This document shows, in pieces, positions 6,218 through 12,629 of a DNA stretch of 31,178 nt. A model generated the notes under the pieces. It made no database searches. It was not told the origin of the DNA and worked only from the letters and a program-made list of their open reading frames with translations. The stretch's first letter is position 1, and each line of letters starts with the position of its first letter. Source of the DNA: Candidatus Aenigmatarchaeota archaeon (GTDB lineage: Archaea; Aenigmatarchaeota; Aenigmatarchaeia; CG10238-14); the NCBI GenBank assembly GCA_017610225.1, contig JAFCCM010000031.1:1-31178 (forward strand), given 5' to 3'. A program made the translations under genes and the position numbers.

Positions 6218-6551
6218 TTGAATACCACTCCGGATATACGTGAGTTATTTTATGTGGGTTTTCCATTCCAGTATTTTCATATAAGTCTTCCATCTTGAGT
6301 TTCAATCCATCTTGATCTCCTCCTAGGTCTATTCCTATTAGATAATGTACTGCGAGTCTTCTTTTGTATATGTCATATGTATAGTTTGCTCTAGGTCTTA
6401 TATAGTCATCTAAGAGATAACAATCCTCGGTTAAGTCTACTATGTTTACATATATTGTAGTCTTGTTTAGATTTGGTGTAAGGTGTTGTACTTTGCCTTT
6501 ACACATACCTAACACAATACAATTATAACATGGTGTTGGTTTAAGTTTCAT
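6204..6551 (-). CDS. Family B Cys protein with long C-terminal domain, 115 aa
   Basis: MKLKPTPCYNC...C17, then EDCYLLDDYIRPR, then RRLAVHYLIGIDLG and an acidic tail. ATG at 6551 follows AAGGA; the 24 codons upstream overlap a family A gene in another frame and are not part of this protein. It is a paralogue of 5704-6039, and the pair mark the ends of a duplicated A/B gene segment. Confidence 0.78.
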   Translation of the reverse strand: MKLKPTPCYNCIVLGMCKGKVQHLTPNLNKTTIYVNIVDLTEDCYLLDDYIRPRANYTYDIYKRRLAVHYLIGIDLGGDQDGLKLKMEDLYENTGMENPHKITHVYPEWYSNAYS

Positions 6552-6564
6552 GATTTCCTTGATA

Positions 6565-6735
6565 TTATGGAGTAATGTTTGTTTTTTGATACATTGATTC
6601 AAAATCCTTACATGCAGTTTCACATATGCCTTTGATTAAACATGTCTGACATGGGCACTTTATTCTTTGTGATATAATTACAATGCATCCTTGGTTATAA
6701 TCTATACATCCTTTACAACTTCTTTCTGTTTCCAT
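6565..6735 (-). CDS. Family A Cys protein, 56 aa
   Basis: Cys at 7, 10, 17, 27, 29, 32, 38, 42. AAGAGGA lies 5-6 nt before the ATG. Its first 34 nt lie inside the end of the upstream gene in another frame, the largest overlap in the array. Confidence 0.8.
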   Translation of the reverse strand: METERSCKGCIDYNQGCIVIISQRIKCPCQTCLIKGICETACKDFESMYQKTNITP

Positions 6736-6899
6736 GTAATCCTCTTATTATCTGGAGAACACTTGTCTGCAAATATATTATAATTATTACAAGAATCCTG
6801 ACATATACCCTTTATTAAACACTCTACACATGGGCATATATAACTCCAATGTACACATGAGCCATACCTACTTGCACAACCTTTACATTCTGTTTTCAT
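6702..6899 (-). CDS. Family A Cys protein, 65 aa
   Basis: Cys at 5, 8, 15, 22, 24, 27, 33, 37, 47. Near-duplicate of 5534-5731, including the extra Cys after the core. First gene after the untranslated stretch 6900-7111, so it may be separately controlled by the hairpins there. Confidence 0.8.
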   Translation of the reverse strand: MKTECKGCASRYGSCVHWSYICPCVECLIKGICQDSCNNYNIFADKCSPDNKRITWKQKEVVKDV

Positions 6900-6920
6900 T
6901 AGTTACCCTTTATAAAGATT

Positions 6921-7067
6921 AAAAAAATAGAGCGATTAATTATTAACAGGAGATACAAGTCTTCTATAACTCATATCTCCCGTTAAATGATCTAAACTTA
7001 TAGCAGCTCTACCATATATCCTTTCCTCCTTATAATTTGAGGTTAATATTATGGTTCATACGCTCTA
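6921..7067 (-). promoter_or_regulatory. Attenuator-like leader with hairpins and U7
   Basis: In leftward RNA, a long-range pair UAGAGCG (7067-7061)/CGCUCUA (6934-6928) is followed at once by U7 (6927-6921). Inside it, AACGGGAGAUA (6984-6974) pairs with UAUCUCCUGUU (6955-6945), including a G-U pair valid only on this strand. A GGAGG site followed by ATG at 7015 gives a 5-codon peptide (MVELL). A short peptide, a hairpin and a U run together look like an attenuator or partial terminator before 6899. It could also be the remains of a broken small gene. Confidence 0.45.
6936..7019 (-). pseudogene. Possible broken or AUA-started micro-gene, 27 codons
   Basis: A protein-like frame (GRAAISLDHLTGDMSYRR..., stop at 6936) lies just after GGAGG, but in this frame the only start is ATA at 7019. 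The well-placed ATG at 7015 is one base out of frame and stops after 5 codons. A one-base loss near the start, or an unusual start codon, would explain it. Weak call. Confidence 0.25.
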
Positions 7068-7111
7068 CATTATTTAACTAATCTTATAAGAAATGACCTT
7101 AAGATGTATTT

Positions 7112-7216
7112 CTATTCATCACCAGTTACTAACTGTTGTTTCTTTATTCCTTTGCCTCTGATTAATCTTAAGTGTCTTTTCTTTTCTTCTGGCATCCCTG
7201 TCACTTCTTCTTCCAT
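7112..7216 (-). CDS. Small charged protein, 34 aa
   Basis: MEEEVTGMPEEKKRHLRLIRGKGIKKQQLVTGDE read leftward: acidic ends, basic middle. It has an excellent AGGAG site, which sits in the end of the upstream family A gene, and starts 2 nt after that gene's stop. It lacks cysteine. Unknown function. Confidence 0.6.
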   Translation of the reverse strand: MEEEVTGMPEEKKRHLRLIRGKGIKKQQLVTGDE

Positions 7217-7217
7217 T

Positions 7218-7418
7218 TTAATTATCTCCTGTGTGTGTAATAAATGCTTCCGTATATTTATCGCAATTTATGTCCTGCCCACATACACATTTGACTAGAC
7301 ATTCAACACAAGGACATATTATTTCATCTGTGGTTTCACTGATTGGCTCGTAATTACAGTTTGACTCTAATTTGTTTTCCCATAGATAACAACCTTTGCA
7401 TATGTTTGTGTCATTCAT
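7218..7418 (-). CDS. Family A Cys protein, 66 aa
   Basis: Cys at 7, 10, 21, 35, 37, 40, 44, 46, 52. CLVKCVC carries an extra Cys at the normally hydrophobic or polar position 44, and the last Cys follows a 5-residue rather than 3-residue spacer (GQDINC). CYLWENKL is shared with the adjacent frameshifted copy, so these two are tandem duplicates. Confidence 0.8.
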   Translation of the reverse strand: MNDTNICKGCYLWENKLESNCNYEPISETTDEIICPCVECLVKCVCGQDINCDKYTEAFITHTGDN

Positions 7419-7624
7419 CTATCCATTCGACTCCTTCCCCATGATTAAATGTTTTTCTGAATGCTTCACATGATACTTCATCACTACACATTGCTTTAAC
7501 TAAACATGTTACACAAGGACATATTATTTCTTTTTTCTCCCAATCTTTTGGAGTGAAAATCACATACTGAAGCTAACTGGTTTTCCCATAAGTAGCATCC
7601 TGAACATTCGTGTTTATCGTCCAT
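7411..7624 (-). pseudogene. Family A Cys gene split by a +1 frameshift
   Basis: Frame 1 starts at ATG 7624 and reads MDDKHECSGCYLWENQLASVCDF, then runs out of family sequence and stops. One base out of frame, TPKDWEKKEIICPC...CLVKAMC...C continues perfectly to a stop at 7411. The shift lies at about 7550-7562 (GATTTTCACTCC on the leftward strand). Both halves match the intact neighbour 7218-7418. It is either a recent one-base insertion (or a read error) or a site of programmed frameshifting. Confidence 0.75.
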
Positions 7625-7845
7625 TATACCACGCCGCCAAGAGTACTTACAAATTCAGCATTCCAGAAATCATAATAATCCTTACACCCATTCTCACACA
7701 TACTTTTAACTAGACATTTTCCACATGGACAATTGATTGCTTGCGGATCATTCAATCTATCACACATACGATCACCGGGGGTACTCGTTAACATATATGA
7801 ATGACATGATAAACAGTCTTCATTATAGATATTGTAAATACTCAT
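7624..7845 (-). CDS. Family A Cys protein, 73 aa
   Basis: Cys at 11, 14, 28, 39, 41, 44, 50, 54, with CLSC in place of CxGC. It is the first gene after promoter copy 4 and its long leader, so it probably heads the left part of the array. GAGG is close to the start; a stronger GAAGGAGG lies farther upstream within the CTATAGAAGGAGG box. Confidence 0.8.
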   Translation of the reverse strand: MSIYNIYNEDCLSCHSYMLTSTPGDRMCDRLNDPQAINCPCGKCLVKSMCENGCKDYYDFWNAEFVSTLGGVV

Positions 7846-7889
7846 ATTGCCTCACGTTACCTCCTTCTATAGATTTAATAAAAAATACC

Positions 7890-8115
7890 AATTACCTTTA
7901 ATGTTGGGACATCAGAATTATGTCGGTCGTATACAGACAACCATTTCAATAGTCATGAGTTGACAACATGAATTTGGTGTAACCCATAAATAAATTCGCC
8001 TGTTAAACATACAAAAACATATCACTTAATTGATCCCTATTATATATCCATAGGGAAATAAGGGTGAGGATAGTTAATTTTGTATATCACATATTACCCA
8101 ACATTAAAAGTAATT
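7890..8115 (-). ncRNA. Structured 5' leader RNA 2
   Basis: The 19-nt arms 8115-8097 and 7908-7890 (AATTACCTTTAATGTTGGG on the + strand) pair completely in leftward RNA, with one U-G pair, around 188 nt. Inside are UCCCUAU/AUAGGGA, AUACAAAA/UUUUGUAU and GAAUU...AAUUC stems. It begins about 24 nt after promoter copy 4 and ends about 45 nt before the 7845 start. It has the same layout as leader 1 but unrelated sequence. No known RNA class is recognised. Confidence 0.6.
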
Positions 8116-8138
8116 AGCTGATTAAACTTCTTATCATT

Positions 8139-8157
8139 TATTAATATATATATATAG
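8139..8157 (-). promoter_or_regulatory. Recurrent promoter-like element, copy 4
   Basis: Leftward CTATATATATATATTAATA: the common element with its TA tract expanded by 4 nt. It begins 6 nt after the stop of the upstream gene, as in copy 3, and precedes leader 2. The TA length difference could tune strength. Confidence 0.6.
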
Positions 8158-8162
8158 TTTGC

Positions 8163-8336
8163 CTACTTGATGAATAGAATTAAAGCGCTATAGTACAAAC
8201 CTATATGTGCTTTCTCTGTACTAAACTGAATAGGCGGGACTAACTTATAATCGCTTTCCTCAATACACTTATTGATGGCAGTTGCTAACTTGTTCTCATT
8301 ATCTTTTGATATTATTTCGGTATGGTATTTTCCCAT
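8163..8336 (-). CDS. Small protein resembling DUF1737-type fold, 57 aa
   Basis: MGKYHTEIISKDNENKLATAINKCIEES-DYKLVPPIQF... The rhythm of strand, long helix, then 'Y-K-L-V-P-P-I' resembles small DUF1737-like proteins with a (x)GWxPVGG turn, but the Gly-Gly is replaced by Pro-Pro; low-confidence resemblance. Excellent AAGGAG. Its stop abuts promoter copy 4. Confidence 0.65.
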   Translation of the reverse strand: MGKYHTEIISKDNENKLATAINKCIEESDYKLVPPIQFSTEKAHIGLYYSALILFIK

Positions 8337-8354
8337 CTATATATCTCCTTAAAT

Positions 8355-8486
8355 TTACATTGTGCCATCTTTATCTTTCTTTTCCTCACGTATAGGTTTA
8401 GTTATTGGTATTGTTGTTGGCATATCTGTGCACTTAATACATGAAAGACTTGTTGTTAGATTACCACAGCTAGGGCATCTTCTCAT
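8355..8486 (-). CDS. Zinc-ribbon microprotein, 43 aa
   Basis: CPSC at 4-7 and CIKC at 16-19 form a standard two-knuckle four-Cys zinc site, followed by a Thr/Pro/Ile linker and a charged Lys-rich tail. It is preceded by AAGGAG and overlaps the upstream stop as ATGA. Probably a protein- or nucleic-acid-binding adaptor, as with many phage zinc ribbons; the partner is unknown. Confidence 0.7.
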   Translation of the reverse strand: MRRCPSCGNLTTSLSCIKCTDMPTTIPITKPIREEKKDKDGTM

Positions 8487-8893
8487 GATTTAATCTCCTT
8501 ATACGATGCTTCCAATTCTTCTTTGAGTTTCCTTATTTCCTCTCCGCCGTCTAATGGAGTTGATGGTATTGTTTGACTTATACCCAATAACCTCATTGTA
8601 ATATGATTATGTGATCCGCCATATGTTTGATTGTTGGGACGCCTCCATTCACCATCTTTCCATAATCTTACATTCTCTCTATCATAACAACCAATCAACC
8701 ATGCATTTTCTGTAACGATTGATTTGACATAAGGTATATATGCGACCTGATCTAATAGAGTCATTGCCGTTTCAGGATACCATATGAGATCATGTCTGTG
8801 ATAAGCTATGGGATGGATTATATCAGTTTGTAATACAACGTAGCATTTGCCTTCATACTCCAGTTCCATATCAACTTCTTTATTGTTGCCCAT
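8483..8893 (-). CDS. Hypothetical protein, 136 aa
   Basis: ATG at 8893 follows AAGGAGAG; a codon at 8914 is in frame but precedes that site. It contains beta-rich Trp/Tyr/His segments (HDLIWYPETAM, AWLIGCYDRENVRLW) and a C-terminal coiled helix (EEIRKLKEELEASYKEI). It has no Cys motif and no recognised family. It interrupts the Cys array between its left and central parts. Confidence 0.65.
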   Translation of the reverse strand: MGNNKEVDMELEYEGKCYVVLQTDIIHPIAYHRHDLIWYPETAMTLLDQVAYIPYVKSIVTENAWLIGCYDRENVRLWKDGEWRRPNNQTYGGSHNHITMRLLGISQTIPSTPLDGGEEIRKLKEELEASYKEIKS

Positions 8894-9128
8894 TATCTCT
8901 CCTTGTGGATTCAATGATTTCTCTTATTATATCCTCATCTATTTTGTCACGAAGTATTCTTGCTTGCTCTTTAATCATGAACTCGTCTTGATCATCACAT
9001 ATAACTTTGCACATTGTTTTAACTAAGCATATTGTACATGGACAATTATCATCAGTAATGCCAAGAGCACATACTCCACTTGTAGGTATATAGGTTCTAC
9101 ATCCTTTACATAGTTGCTTATCGTACAT
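8880..9128 (-). CDS. Family A Cys protein with helical tail, 82 aa
   Basis: Cys at 7, 10, 20, 29, 31, 34, 40, 44, then a 38-residue charged helix (EQARILRDKIDEDIIREIIESTRRD) that is longer than usual. The overlap of 14 nt with the next gene is typical of the array. Confidence 0.82.
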   Translation of the reverse strand: MYDKQLCKGCRTYIPTSGVCALGITDDNCPCTICLVKTMCKVICDDQDEFMIKEQARILRDKIDEDIIREIIESTRRDNGQQ

Positions 9129-9381
9129 TTGATATCCATCTCCTGAAGGTATATACTTTATCTTTATCTAACATATCCTTATGATTCTCAATTAGCCACT
9201 CAATATATTCTATATATGTTTCACATGCATCAATGCACATGCTTTTAACTACACATGATTGACACGGGCAATAATGATCCTTTACAAAAGACACATGATT
9301 ACATACAGCCGGCCCATCTACGTCAATATCTTCATCATTTTCATATGTTCGGCACCCTTTGCATTTGAATACTCTTGTCAT
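9118..9381 (-). CDS. Family A Cys protein, 87 aa
   Basis: Cys at 7, 10, 27, 38, 40, 43, 49, 53; CVVK replaces CLVK. The segments FKCKGCRTYE, DHYCPC and YIEYIEWLIENHKDML align closely with the gene at 10384-10704, so the two are paralogues separated by five other members. The ATGA overlap with the upstream gene sets the start. Confidence 0.82.
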   Translation of the reverse strand: MTRVFKCKGCRTYENDEDIDVDGPAVCNHVSFVKDHYCPCQSCVVKSMCIDACETYIEYIEWLIENHKDMLDKDKVYTFRRWISNVR

Positions 9382-9617
9382 CTAAGTCTTCCCCATTGTT
9401 CTATAAGATTTAAATGTGGATGATTTAAATGTGGATGCTCTACTCTCCATTCTTTAAATCTGTTACATGCATCATGACACATCATCTTAATTATACAATC
9501 GAAGCAGGGACATACACCCTGTTTACTTAATCCACAAAATGCAACCATATATTTTATCTTATCTTTATTTGGGGCAGTTTCATATATTAAACAACCTTTA
9601 CAATTTTCATTGCTCAT
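9378..9617 (-). CDS. Family A Cys protein with HPHLN repeat, 79 aa
   Basis: Cys at 6, 9, 28, 36, 38, 41, 47, 51; the core is CIIKMMC. The tail contains HPHLNHPHLN, encoded by a perfect 15-bp tandem duplication (9407-9421, 9422-9436), probably a recent slippage event in an otherwise ordinary member. It has no strong ribosome-binding site (AGAAAG) and probably depends on coupling. Confidence 0.82.
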   Translation of the reverse strand: MSNENCKGCLIYETAPNKDKIKYMVAFCGLSKQGVCPCFDCIIKMMCHDACNRFKEWRVEHPHLNHPHLNLIEQWGRLR

Positions 9618-9618
9618 A

Positions 9619-9810
9619 TCATAATTCTTTCTCTATAAGGTTAATATATTTATTATATTCATCACACCCATCACAGTACATCATTTTAACAAGACATAAT
9701 AAACATGGACATGAGGCATTTCTTATGTGTGGTTTAAATTCACACATTGCTGCTCCGTAAGGCGCCCCTCTATTGTCCCATACTTCACATCCTTTACATG
9801 CTGATCTCAT
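9619..9810 (-). CDS. Family A Cys protein, shifted Cys, 63 aa
   Basis: ATG at 9810 has AAGGAG 7 nt upstream; GTG at 9816 is too close to the site. Cys at 5, 8, 23, 34, 36, 39. The seventh Cys is shifted by one residue (KMMYCDGC, positions 46 and 49), giving C-x6-C-x2-C instead of C-x5-C-x3-C. This tests how rigid the metal site is. Confidence 0.8.
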   Translation of the reverse strand: MRSACKGCEVWDNRGAPYGAAMCEFKPHIRNASCPCLLCLVKMMYCDGCDEYNKYINLIEKEL

Positions 9811-9822
9811 ACCCACTCTCCT

Positions 9823-9990
9823 TTATTCATACCCATATTTAAATCTTACTAACTCAATACATGCGGTTGTACACATTGATTTAACTAAGCACGAGTTACA
9901 GGGACATCCAATATATCGTATTAAAAAATATTTGCAGCATGTGGTTGTATTGACACAAAAGTCTTTATTAAAGTTATTATCACTAATCAT
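9823..9990 (-). CDS. Divergent family A Cys protein, 55 aa
   Basis: The CxGC knuckle is missing. Instead C12, then C18-C19, precede the intact core C29-P-C31, C34, C40, C44. The spacer is Thr/Tyr-rich and lacks charge. ATGA overlap with the upstream gene. A decaying member or one with altered metal site 1. Confidence 0.75.
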   Translation of the reverse strand: MISDNNFNKDFCVNTTTCCKYFLIRYIGCPCNSCLVKSMCTTACIELVRFKYGYE

Positions 9991-10184
9991 AATTCATCCC
10001 CATCAACATATCGTTCATTGTGTACATAGATTGCAAATAGATCACATACACTTGTACACATTGGTTTGACTAAGCATTCAACACATGGGCATACTTCTCC
10101 ATTCCGAATTGCATCCCCACCACACATAGTATCATCGTTTGTCATATAATAACGACACCCTTTACACAATTCTCTATTCCTCAT
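9987..10184 (-). CDS. Family A Cys protein, 65 aa
   Basis: Cys at 7, 10, 21, 32, 34, 37, 43, 47; the core CVECLVKPMC matches the array consensus. Acidic C-terminus (YVDGDEL). It starts within the upstream gene's stop overlap. Confidence 0.82.
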   Translation of the reverse strand: MRNRELCKGCRYYMTNDDTMCGGDAIRNGEVCPCVECLVKPMCTSVCDLFAIYVHNERYVDGDEL

Positions 10185-10387
10185 CCGAATTTCTCCATAA
10201 ACTTTTCGAGTATCTTAATATACTTGTTAAACTCTCCACATGGAGTATTACACATGCTTTTGACAAGGCACTTCAAACATGGACACCGATGATGAGTATG
10301 TGCATGTGGTCTATGGTGGCACGATATTGTATAAGTGACAGCAGTGTTGTCCTCATATGTTCGGCATCCTTCACATAAATTAGTCAT
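10181..10387 (-). CDS. Family A Cys protein with His-rich loop, 68 aa
   Basis: Cys at 5, 8, 23, 35, 37, 40, 46, 50. The loop between C23 and C35 reads HHRPHAHTHH, seven His in eleven residues, which suggests additional metal (Zn, Ni or Cu) binding. Charged helical tail (KYIKILEKFMEKF). Confidence 0.82.
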   Translation of the reverse strand: MTNLCEGCRTYEDNTAVTYTISCHHRPHAHTHHRCPCLKCLVKSMCNTPCGEFNKYIKILEKFMEKFG

Positions 10388-10704
10388 TTGGTTCGTCTCT
10401 TGTATTTTATCTTCGATTTGATAAATGGTTTATATATCATAACTTCTTTTGGTTGCCTTTTTACATCTTTAAGTAAGGTCTTAATTAGTAAGTCCTTTTG
10501 TTGTAACATATGTGGATAGTGGTCATAAATCCATCTAAGATATAGTGTGTAATTTTCACAAACTGAATTGCACATACCTTTAATTATACAAGAGACACAC
10601 GGACAATAATAGTTTTTTATATAGGGTACGTAATTACAGGAAGCAAAATTATCAGTATCTTTACTTTCGTATGCACGGCACCCTACACATTTAAATTTTC
10701 TCAT
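10384..10704 (-). CDS. Family A Cys protein with basic extension, 106 aa
   Basis: Cys at 6, 9, 23, 34, 36, 39, 45, 49, a paralogue of 9118-9381. It carries an added C-terminal stretch of about 35 residues that is strongly basic (KDVKRQPKE, KSKIKYKRRTK), consistent with nucleic-acid contact; this is inference. Confidence 0.82.
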   Translation of the reverse strand: MRKFKCVGCRAYESKDTDNFASCNYVPYIKNYYCPCVSCIIKGMCNSVCENYTLYLRWIYDHYPHMLQQKDLLIKTLLKDVKRQPKEVMIYKPFIKSKIKYKRRTK

Positions 10705-10941
10705 CTATGAAAATCTCTCCCCATGATATGATATTGCTGTTTCACATCGAATTTTTCTACTGAGGTTATAAAACTTTAAAAAAGGTTCACAAGTTACTGT
10801 ACATGAAGTCTTAATCAAACATTCAGAACAGGGACATGTACGGTTATGGTCTATGACTGGTCTATTTTGACATGTAAGCGATGCATATAACATATGTGTA
10901 TCTGTGTTTATGCACCCTTTACATAGTTCGTGTTTTTCCAT
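10705..10941 (-). CDS. Family A Cys protein, 78 aa
   Basis: Cys at 7, 10, 24, 36, 38, 41, 47, 51 and one more in the tail (KIRCETA). The core CLIKTSC has Thr-Ser in place of x-Met, as in 13113-13454. It abuts its neighbours without gaps. Confidence 0.82.
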   Translation of the reverse strand: MEKHELCKGCINTDTHMLYASLTCQNRPVIDHNRTCPCSECLIKTSCTVTCEPFLKFYNLSRKIRCETAISYHGERFS

Positions 10942-11150
10942 TATTTGCCTTCCTTATAATATCCTCTGTATAAACTATAATTTTTACATTGTTGAGTACA
11001 TATCATTTTAACAACACATACTGAACATGGGCATATTTCATCTCCTGGTAATGGACTACATATAACATGTCTCACTAGTCCATCGTTAAGATTAGTTAAA
11101 TTCCTAAATGTATAGTGTCTTCCTTTACAACCTTCACAATCAGTCTTCAT
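10941..11150 (-). CDS. Family A Cys protein, 69 aa
   Basis: ATG at 11150 is used (GGAG 9 nt upstream); 11177 is in frame but precedes the site and overlaps the upstream gene. Cys at 5, 8, 31, 40, 42, 45, 51, 55. The first spacer, 22 residues with Arg/Asn, is the longest of the array. Confidence 0.8.
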   Translation of the reverse strand: MKTDCEGCKGRHYTFRNLTNLNDGLVRHVICSPLPGDEICPCSVCVVKMICTQQCKNYSLYRGYYKEGK

Positions 11151-11313
11151 AAATAGTATCTCCACCATATTTTGCAAATTCTATACACGGATCTGTACAT
11201 ATGCCTTTAATTAAACACACTGAGCAAGGGCATATTCCACCGACTTCAATCATGGAGCAATCATCGTTATCAAGATCATAACTCAGGCACCCTTTACAAT
11301 CGTTGGTTATCAT
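11140..11313 (-). CDS. Family A Cys protein, 57 aa
   Basis: Cys at 6, 9, 19, 28, 30, 33, 39, 43; core CLIKGIC. Strongly acidic first spacer (SYDLDNDD). Overlaps of 11 and 20 nt with its two neighbours and a weak ribosome-binding site imply coupled translation. Confidence 0.8.
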   Translation of the reverse strand: MITNDCKGCLSYDLDNDDCSMIEVGGICPCSVCLIKGICTDPCIEFAKYGGDTIYED

Positions 11314-11506
11314 TATAGTGGCCCCATACTACAGAAAGATAATCTACAAACAACTTACATGTGGTATCACCACACATACTTTTAACTAAACAACTTAAGC
11401 ATGGGCATGACACACCTTCCTTTTCAATTGGTAAACCACAGAATACGAGATCTACTCCTTCAAGTCTATATGCTCTACAACCTTCACACTCTTGTTTATC
11501 TTCCAT
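11294..11506 (-). CDS. Family A Cys protein, 70 aa
   Basis: Cys at 7, 10, 23, 34, 36, 39, 45, 50; the last spacer is four residues (GDTTC). The tail is hydrophobic/aromatic (FVDYLSVVWGHY). Confidence 0.82.
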   Translation of the reverse strand: MEDKQECEGCRAYRLEGVDLVFCGLPIEKEGVSCPCLSCLVKSMCGDTTCKLFVDYLSVVWGHYNDNQRL

Positions 11507-11711
11507 TGTATATTATTTCTGCCTCTTTGTAGCCAACGTCATCCCTCATTACTAAACACATTGCAAATTTAAGGCACTCTCTATAACACATTGGTTTAAC
11601 AAGACATTCTTTACATGGACAATTATAGTGGTCGAGTTTATGAGCACAATACCTATCATCAACAAAACTCAAACACCCTTTACATTCAACAATATCGTTT
11701 CCAGCCGACAT
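11496..11711 (-). CDS. Family A Cys protein, 71 aa
   Basis: ATG at 11711 is preceded by GGGGGAAG, whereas 11747 is upstream and within the neighbouring gene. Cys at 10, 13, 22, 31, 33, 36, 42, 46 and one extra in the tail (KFAMC). Confidence 0.8.
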   Translation of the reverse strand: MSAGNDIVECKGCLSFVDDRYCAHKLDHYNCPCKECLVKPMCYRECLKFAMCLVMRDDVGYKEAEIIYNGR

Positions 11712-11895
11712 AATCTTCCCCCGTATCTTTATAAGCAAAAAACTCATGGCATGTATCTGAACACATAGCTTTAACTAAACATGTTAAACATGGACAATAG
11801 ATGCCATTTATAGAAAGCGGAGTTTTACATACTATGTAGTCATCCCATTTATAAAAAGTGCAACCTTCACACACCTCTGCTTTGGTAATTGACAT
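11686..11895 (-). CDS. Family A Cys protein, 69 aa
   Basis: Cys at 9, 12, 23, 34, 36, 39, 45, 49 plus a terminal C69. CEGC variant. No Shine-Dalgarno is seen before the ATG at 11895, which is 2 nt past the upstream stop, so reinitiation is likely. Confidence 0.8.
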   Translation of the reverse strand: MSITKAEVCEGCTFYKWDDYIVCKTPLSINGIYCPCLTCLVKAMCSDTCHEFFAYKDTGEDYVGWKRYC

Positions 11896-11897
11896 TT

Positions 11898-12074
11898 CTA
11901 TAATACGATTGTGTAACAGGAGTCAGCATCACCTTTTTCAAAATCTGTTTGCCCATTTGATATGATAAGAGGTGCAGGAGTTTTCACGTTGCCAATCTCT
12001 TTATAAATTTCTAGCATTGCTTTATCAAGAGACTCCATTGTCTTTGCTTTAACTACGATTGTTACTTGTACCAT
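11898..12074 (-). CDS. Small alpha/beta protein, 58 aa
   Basis: MVQVTIVVKAKTMESLDKAMLEIYKEIGNV followed by polar sequence: strand, then helix, then a Pro-rich strand, like a ferredoxin-fold half. It has AAGGAG. It is not related to the Cys families (one Cys). It separates the central array from the mixed A/B part. Confidence 0.62.
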   Translation of the reverse strand: MVQVTIVVKAKTMESLDKAMLEIYKEIGNVKTPAPLIISNGQTDFEKGDADSCYTIVL

Positions 12075-12085
12075 TTGATTTCTCC

Positions 12086-12430
12086 TTATTCAGTTAGTAG
12101 TTTTAGAATTATTTCTTTTTTGGATATGATATCATTCCTGAGATTTGCAATTCGTGCTGCACCATTTTGACCAGTTTCATATTCATATAGGATCATACCC
12201 AATTCTTTCAATACTCGAACAGCAAAAATATAAGCATCTTCAACATCATCATATGACCATAATACAGAAGGAAAATCTTGACAATGAGCTCCTGCTTCAG
12301 TTGCTGATTTTAAAATTTTTCTTGCGCTTTTAATATCAACATTTATGCCTGTACTTTCTAATATACTTATATGTTGTTCAAAGTCATAATCCTTTGGAAT
12401 TATAACATATGTTATATGAGAAAATGACAT
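12086..12430 (-). CDS. Hypothetical protein, 114 aa
   Basis: Begins MSFSHITYVIIPKDYDFEQHISILESTGINV and continues with alternating helices (KSARKILKSATEAGAHC; AYIFAVRVLKELGMIL). It looks like a compact alpha/beta domain. AAGGAG upstream. Function not recognised. Confidence 0.65.
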   Translation of the reverse strand: MSFSHITYVIIPKDYDFEQHISILESTGINVDIKSARKILKSATEAGAHCQDFPSVLWSYDDVEDAYIFAVRVLKELGMILYEYETGQNGAARIANLRNDIISKKEIILKLLTE

Positions 12431-12434
12431 GCTA

Positions 12435-12629
12435 TTACTCCTTATATTTTGCGAGCATATTATCTACATATTCTTGAGCTATACTGGAGTCAATCAAAAA
12501 TCTCCAATGTGGATCCATCATCATATCTTCGGGTAAAAAATGTTCTGGCCATGTGCCATGCCTCATAAGATGATCATATGCTCTTATATGATTTATGTTA
12601 CGTGGGTTAAACCACTGTGATATTTGCAT
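12435..12629 (-). CDS. Small hypothetical protein, 64 aa
   Basis: MQISQWFNPRNINHIRAYDHLMRHGTWP... rich in Trp, His, Met and Asp. ATG at 12629 is preferred; 12638 lies only 1 nt from AGGAG. The TAATG overlap with the upstream family B gene supports this. No motif recognised. Confidence 0.6.
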   Translation of the reverse strand: MQISQWFNPRNINHIRAYDHLMRHGTWPEHFLPEDMMMDPHWRFLIDSSIAQEYVDNMLAKYKE

